Source: Lachnoclostridium edouardi
Lineage (GTDB): Bacteria > Bacillota > Clostridia > Lachnospirales > Lachnospiraceae
Length of the DNA: 64,000 nt
NCBI RefSeq assembly: GCF_900240245.1
Contig: NZ_OESQ01000001.1
Location: 771,507 to 835,506, forward strand
Direction: 5' to 3'
The notes beneath the pieces were generated by a model that searched no databases, was not told the DNA's origin, and saw nothing but the letters and a program-made list of their open reading frames with translations. The first letter of the stretch is position 1, and each line of letters opens with the position of its first letter. The position numbers and the translations under genes were made by a program. Below are positions 60,763-64,000 of the stretch, in pieces.

Positions 60763-62267
60763 TCTCCTCCTCCAATCGCATATAACATAATCTTCTCCTG
60801 CGTAGCCTCCTTACAGTCCATCACCTTTACTAAATGTCCTTCATGGAAAATAGCAACCTTATCGCAGACTCCTAAAACCTCAGGAAGCTCTGATGAAATA
60901 ACAATCACTGCATTTCCTTTTTCTGCTAAATCATTAATTATCCCGTATATTTCGCTTTTCGCCCCCACGTCAATTCCTCTTGTAGGTTCGTCAAAAATAT
61001 ATACCTGAGATTCTGCGCTCAGCCATTTAGCAAAAACCACTTTTTGCTGGTTTCCCCCGGAAAGATATTTTACTTCCCTCTCCACACTTGGAACCTTAAT
61101 ATTTAATGCACCAATATACTCATATACAAGAGACTGCTCCTTTTTAAAGTTTAAAATCCCATGCTTTTTAATTTTCTTTAAAGATGCAGAAACTGTATTC
61201 CACGCCACAGACTTAGTTAGAAATAACCCTTCTTCCTTCCTGTTTTCTGTTAATAATCCAATTCCATGATGAATGGCGTCGCTGCAATTATGAATCTCCA
61301 CCTTATTTCCATTTATATATATCTCTCCTTCAGACTTCCTTAAAGCTCCGAAAATAGCTTTGGCAGTTTCCGTTCTCCCTGCCCCTACTAAGCCTGAAAA
61401 TCCTAATACTTCTCCCTTTCTCACAGTAAAAGATATATCGTAAATTTTATTAGGCACAGAAAGATTTTTCACTTCAAAACAAACATCTCCCACCTTTACC
61501 TTCCTCTCAGGATATACTTGGTCCAAAGGTCTTCCTACAATATAGGAAATAATTTCATCCATGGATTTCTTTTTCACGTCCTCAATAGCTGTAATAAATT
61601 TTCCGTCCCGCAGTACAGACCCTCCGTTTCCAATAGTCTGTATCTCCTCCATACGGTGAGAGATATAAATAAACGTTACTCCTTTCTCCTTCATACGATT
61701 TACAATCTGAAACAGGTTGTGAATTTCATTGTCAGAAAGAGAGGACGTAGGCTCATCCAGCACTACAATCTGAGGACTTTGGGAAAATACCTTCACAATT
61801 TCCACAATCTGCTGCTGAGCCACTGACAGCTCTAAAACCTTCCTTTGAGGGTCTAATTCCAGCCCCAGCTCTCTTCCCCATTTAACAGTTTCCTCATTCA
61901 TTTTGGCGTAATCTATCATGCCGCATTTTTTAGGCTCCCCAGTTAAATAAATATTCTCCGCAATGGTCAGATGGGGAATCAAACTGTTCTCCTGAAATAC
62001 AGTTCCTATCCCCAATTCCCTGGAGTGGCGGATATCGCGGATGGCTACAGGCTCTCCGTTTAACAAAATCTCCCCCTGGTCAGCGTGAATTACCCCTGTC
62101 AGCACCTTAATCAAAGTACTTTTCCCAGCCCCGTTTTCCCCTAAAAAACAATGTACCTCCCCTTTTTTTATTTTCAGGGATACAGAATCCAAAGCCTTAT
62201 TTCCAGAAAAAGCCTTTGTTATATTTCTAAATTCCACAATGGGGACTTGATTCTCCTCAATGTTCAA
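60759..62267 (-). CDS. Ribose-type sugar ABC transporter ATP-binding protein
   Basis: The protein is 502 aa with tandem ABC domains: first with GENGAGKST, LSVAQQQ and VVLDEPTSSL; second with GLVGAGRTE, LSGGNQQK and FDEPTRGID. It starts at TTG after GAGGAGGG, which may lower its expression. The order (amidohydrolase, ATPase, permease, binding protein) differs from the first transporter cluster, where the binding protein is encoded upstream. Confidence 0.92.
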   Translation of the reverse strand: MNIEENQVPIVEFRNITKAFSGNKALDSVSLKIKKGEVHCFLGENGAGKSTLIKVLTGVIHADQGEILLNGEPVAIRDIRHSRELGIGTVFQENSLIPHLTIAENIYLTGEPKKCGMIDYAKMNEETVKWGRELGLELDPQRKVLELSVAQQQIVEIVKVFSQSPQIVVLDEPTSSLSDNEIHNLFQIVNRMKEKGVTFIYISHRMEEIQTIGNGGSVLRDGKFITAIEDVKKKSMDEIISYIVGRPLDQVYPERKVKVGDVCFEVKNLSVPNKIYDISFTVRKGEVLGFSGLVGAGRTETAKAIFGALRKSEGEIYINGNKVEIHNCSDAIHHGIGLLTENRKEEGLFLTKSVAWNTVSASLKKIKKHGILNFKKEQSLVYEYIGALNIKVPSVEREVKYLSGGNQQKVVFAKWLSAESQVYIFDEPTRGIDVGAKSEIYGIINDLAEKGNAVIVISSELPEVLGVCDKVAIFHEGHLVKVMDCKEATQEKIMLYAIGGGE

Positions 62268-62285
62268 TATATCCCTCCTCTTTAT

Positions 62286-63233
62286 TTACTTTCCAAACCA
62301 AACCTTATCTGCAGTCCTTCCAAGCAGGTTTTCCAGCTCCTGATCTGTCAGGAAATCACTGTACTTCACAACGCAGTCAATATGCTGGCGGTAAGTACAT
62401 GCGACCAGCACTGTAGGCATATCGCTTCCCCACATCACACGATCTATCGCCCCCATTGATTTGGCTGTTTTCAAAACATCCTGCATAAGCGGCCACGGAT
62501 ATTCCTCCCCTGCCCTTGTAGCCAGCATAGGTATGCCTGAACAATCAAAATATACGTTCTGATTTAGCTCCAAAATAGATAAGGTTTTCTTTAAGCTGTC
62601 CAGATTATCCCTTTCCTTTGGGTCCCACAATCTGCTGACCCCCATGTGAGGAAGCATGATCTTCATGTCCGGATAGCGCTTAGCCACCTCCAGCATCTGA
62701 TCTATAGGGTAATCTAGGGAGCTGTCTCCCCAGCCTAAATCAATCATAAAATATGCGTTATACTTCATAATCTCCTCAAAAACAAATTGCTTATCCGGGG
62801 CCAGCATATCAAATGGATTATCTGGAGACTCAAATTTTAAAGCCTTATATCCATACTCCCCCAAACATTTTTTTGCAGTCTCTTTATATAATTTCTCATC
62901 CTCCGGAGTGCCGATTCCAACAGAAACATATTTGTCCGGATATCTTTTTAAAATATCATTTATATACTCATACTGTTCTCCGTAGCAAGGGGTTTGAAGA
63001 AGCACCACCTTGTCAAAGCCAAACAGTTTTTCATATGCCTGCATAACCTCAATAGGACAGCTGTTGTCCTTCATTTCCGGAGGTACAAATAAATATTCCT
63101 CACCTCCTATTTTAATCATTCCGTATCCTATGGACTCCAATTTCTGATAATTAAAGCGGATTCCGTGAAGCTTCTGCCATACGTGGCCGTGAGCCTCAAT
63201 AAACAACATATCTTTTCCCCTTACATGAATCAT
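62286..63233 (-). CDS. Amidohydrolase-2 family metal hydrolase
   Basis: The protein is 315 aa, a TIM-barrel hydrolase of the amidohydrolase 2 family (metal-binding EAHGHVW, later MLPHMGVSRL and WGSDMPTVL). Members are lactonases or decarboxylases; with a sugar transporter following in the operon, a sugar lactonase role is plausible. A second ATG at 63209 begins MLFIEAHGHVW and has its own AAGGGGA, so the true protein may be eight residues shorter. It is the first gene of the second sugar operon. Confidence 0.8.
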   Translation of the reverse strand: MIHVRGKDMLFIEAHGHVWQKLHGIRFNYQKLESIGYGMIKIGGEEYLFVPPEMKDNSCPIEVMQAYEKLFGFDKVVLLQTPCYGEQYEYINDILKRYPDKYVSVGIGTPEDEKLYKETAKKCLGEYGYKALKFESPDNPFDMLAPDKQFVFEEIMKYNAYFMIDLGWGDSSLDYPIDQMLEVAKRYPDMKIMLPHMGVSRLWDPKERDNLDSLKKTLSILELNQNVYFDCSGIPMLATRAGEEYPWPLMQDVLKTAKSMGAIDRVMWGSDMPTVLVACTYRQHIDCVVKYSDFLTDQELENLLGRTADKVWFGK

Positions 63234-63300
63234 TTTTTCTCTTCCTTTCTTAAATTTTTTATTTGATAGGCCATATCATTTTATTTTATATAAACATTAG

Positions 63301-63312
63301 TTAAACGTTTAA
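63301..63312. promoter_or_regulatory. LacI-type operator candidate TTAAACGTTTAA
   Basis: A perfect 12-base palindrome with central CG, between the partial LacI gene and the amidohydrolase gene, about 70 bases before the latter. The same core as at 57459 with one paired base exchange per arm. Confidence 0.6.
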
Positions 63313-63395
63313 TGTATTAAAAAAAACAAATTTTTTACTAGTTTCCCCGTACAGGGGAGCACACATTTTATGTATGGCCCCTTGTACGCATAAAC

Positions 63396-64000
63396 TTAAT
63401 CTATTTTTTTAACAGTGCTGCGCTCCACAATCTTATGGGCATAAACCTGTCTGCAGCTTTGTCCCGAGCCCTGGTCGATCAACTGAACCAAAAGCTCCAT
63501 GGCCCCTTTTCCCATTTCATATTTAGGCTGATCTACTGTTGTCAGTGGAGGGTCCATTACCTGACACATATAAATATTATCAAATCCTACAACGCTTAAA
63601 TCCTCAGGTATTCGTATCCCATGGCTTTTCCAGTAAAGTATACACTCAATAGCTAAGGTATCTCCGGGAATTACTAAAACTGCCGTCTGCCTGTCCAGGT
63701 TTGACATGACTTCTTTTGCCACTGCCTCTGCCCCTGCTCCCGTCAGCTGGTATGTGGGAATCCGGTAAATGAATGAGCTATCCAGCCCCAAATCCTCCAT
63801 AGCCTTTTTATAGCCCGTTTCCCTGTTATTTAAAATATTTAAATCCCAGCCTGCCGCAATTAAAGCGATTTTTCTATGTCCCTGCCTGTAAAGATACTTT
63901 ACGCTGTCATAAGCCGCCTGAAAATTATCAATCATAACCCTGGGCCAGTGTCCGTCCCATTCGCTTCTGTCTATCATCAGAACACGAATCCCTGCTTTAG
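63396..64000 (-). CDS. LacI family regulator, C-terminal part (5' end outside window)
   Basis: The visible frame is open to the window edge (KAGIRVLMIDRSEWDG before the first Met), so the DNA-binding headpiece lies outside. The seen part is the sugar-binding core: SVKYLYRQGHRKIALIAAGW, GDTLAIECILYW, VVGFDNIYMCQVMDPPLTTVDQP. It is transcribed in the same direction as, and just before, the amidohydrolase/transporter operon, which it probably regulates through TTAAACGTTTAA. Confidence 0.9.
   Translation of the reverse strand, partial: KAGIRVLMIDRSEWDGHWPRVMIDNFQAAYDSVKYLYRQGHRKIALIAAGWDLNILNNRETGYKKAMEDLGLDSSFIYRIPTYQLTGAGAEAVAKEVMSNLDRQTAVLVIPGDTLAIECILYWKSHGIRIPEDLSVVGFDNIYMCQVMDPPLTTVDQPKYEMGKGAMELLVQLIDQGSGQSCRQVYAHKIVERSTVKKID

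Noticed and set aside
1..64000. CRISPR arrays, rRNA genes, prophage
   Set aside because: No regularly spaced repeats, no rRNA signatures and no phage structural genes were seen. The only tRNA is tRNA-Pro, which shows no integration at its 3' end.

Overview
The window most likely comes from a low-to-moderate G+C, spore-forming anaerobic Firmicute, probably a gut Lachnospiraceae-type Clostridia. The evidence is the cotJABC spore-coat operon, a SpoIID-domain protein, a B12-dependent methionine synthase whose activation domain is a separate protein, strong AGGAGG ribosome binding sites, and the many lipoprotein ABC transporters. The species cannot be named from sequence alone. Coordinates and calls come from reading the sequence and translations; no database search was run.

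Layout. 1-1141: 3' part of a polysaccharide deacetylase. 1234-12811: a long minus-strand block. One promoter near 12800 reads metF, a MetH activation-domain protein, metH, a HAD phosphatase, znuA, znuC, znuB and a Trk/Ktr potassium channel subunit, almost all with overlapping stop and start codons. The potassium regulatory subunit and two CobW-type metal GTPases follow, and the GTPases have their own promoter. One GTPase carries a very long His/Cys metal-binding insert; the other is fused to a YcgQ-like domain. 12833-16137: a Sel1-repeat protein, a PTS IIC permease and a wall-binding-repeat protein broken by a one-base frameshift at codon 3. 16138-23608: a sugar catabolic cluster (epimerase, ABC transporter, ribokinase-like kinase, DeoR regulator, ROK kinase similar to allose kinase). 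24039-26847: a duplicated CmpB-type membrane protein and a YARHG lipoprotein. 27226-28240: a small island of short Cys-rich proteins. 28594-31276: a DUF2975/Xre/DUF4153 operon and a SEC-C protein. 31466-33094: citrate synthase and tRNA-Pro(GGG). 33124-40973: an AraC regulator, an ornithine-cyclodeaminase-like enzyme, a peptide ABC transporter and a DapA-family aldolase.

41024-48641 is a clearly foreign, more G+C-rich integrative mobilizable element of about 7.6 kb. It has a large serine recombinase at its right end, a MobV relaxase, a RepA_N remnant and a Mef-type efflux pump. A leader with a six-codon ORF and three tandem terminator-like hairpins precedes the pump gene. Imperfect inverted repeats mark the two ends of the element.

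48729-56288 returns to host genes: a SpoIID protein, an AI-2E family exporter, a probable independent structured RNA (52345-52585; 6S RNA is the leading guess), cytidine deaminase, an HPr-like protein, a Gly/Cys-rich small protein, cotJABC and an RraA-family enzyme. 56344-64000 holds a KdgT permease, two LacI regulators (the second cut by the window edge), a second ribose-type ABC transporter and an amidohydrolase, with palindromic LacI-type operator candidates.

The features most worth following up are the mef leader, the structured RNA near 52.5 kb, two families of dispersed structured repeats placed at gene 3' ends, the one-carbon/zinc/potassium superoperon, and the CobW-YcgQ fusion.
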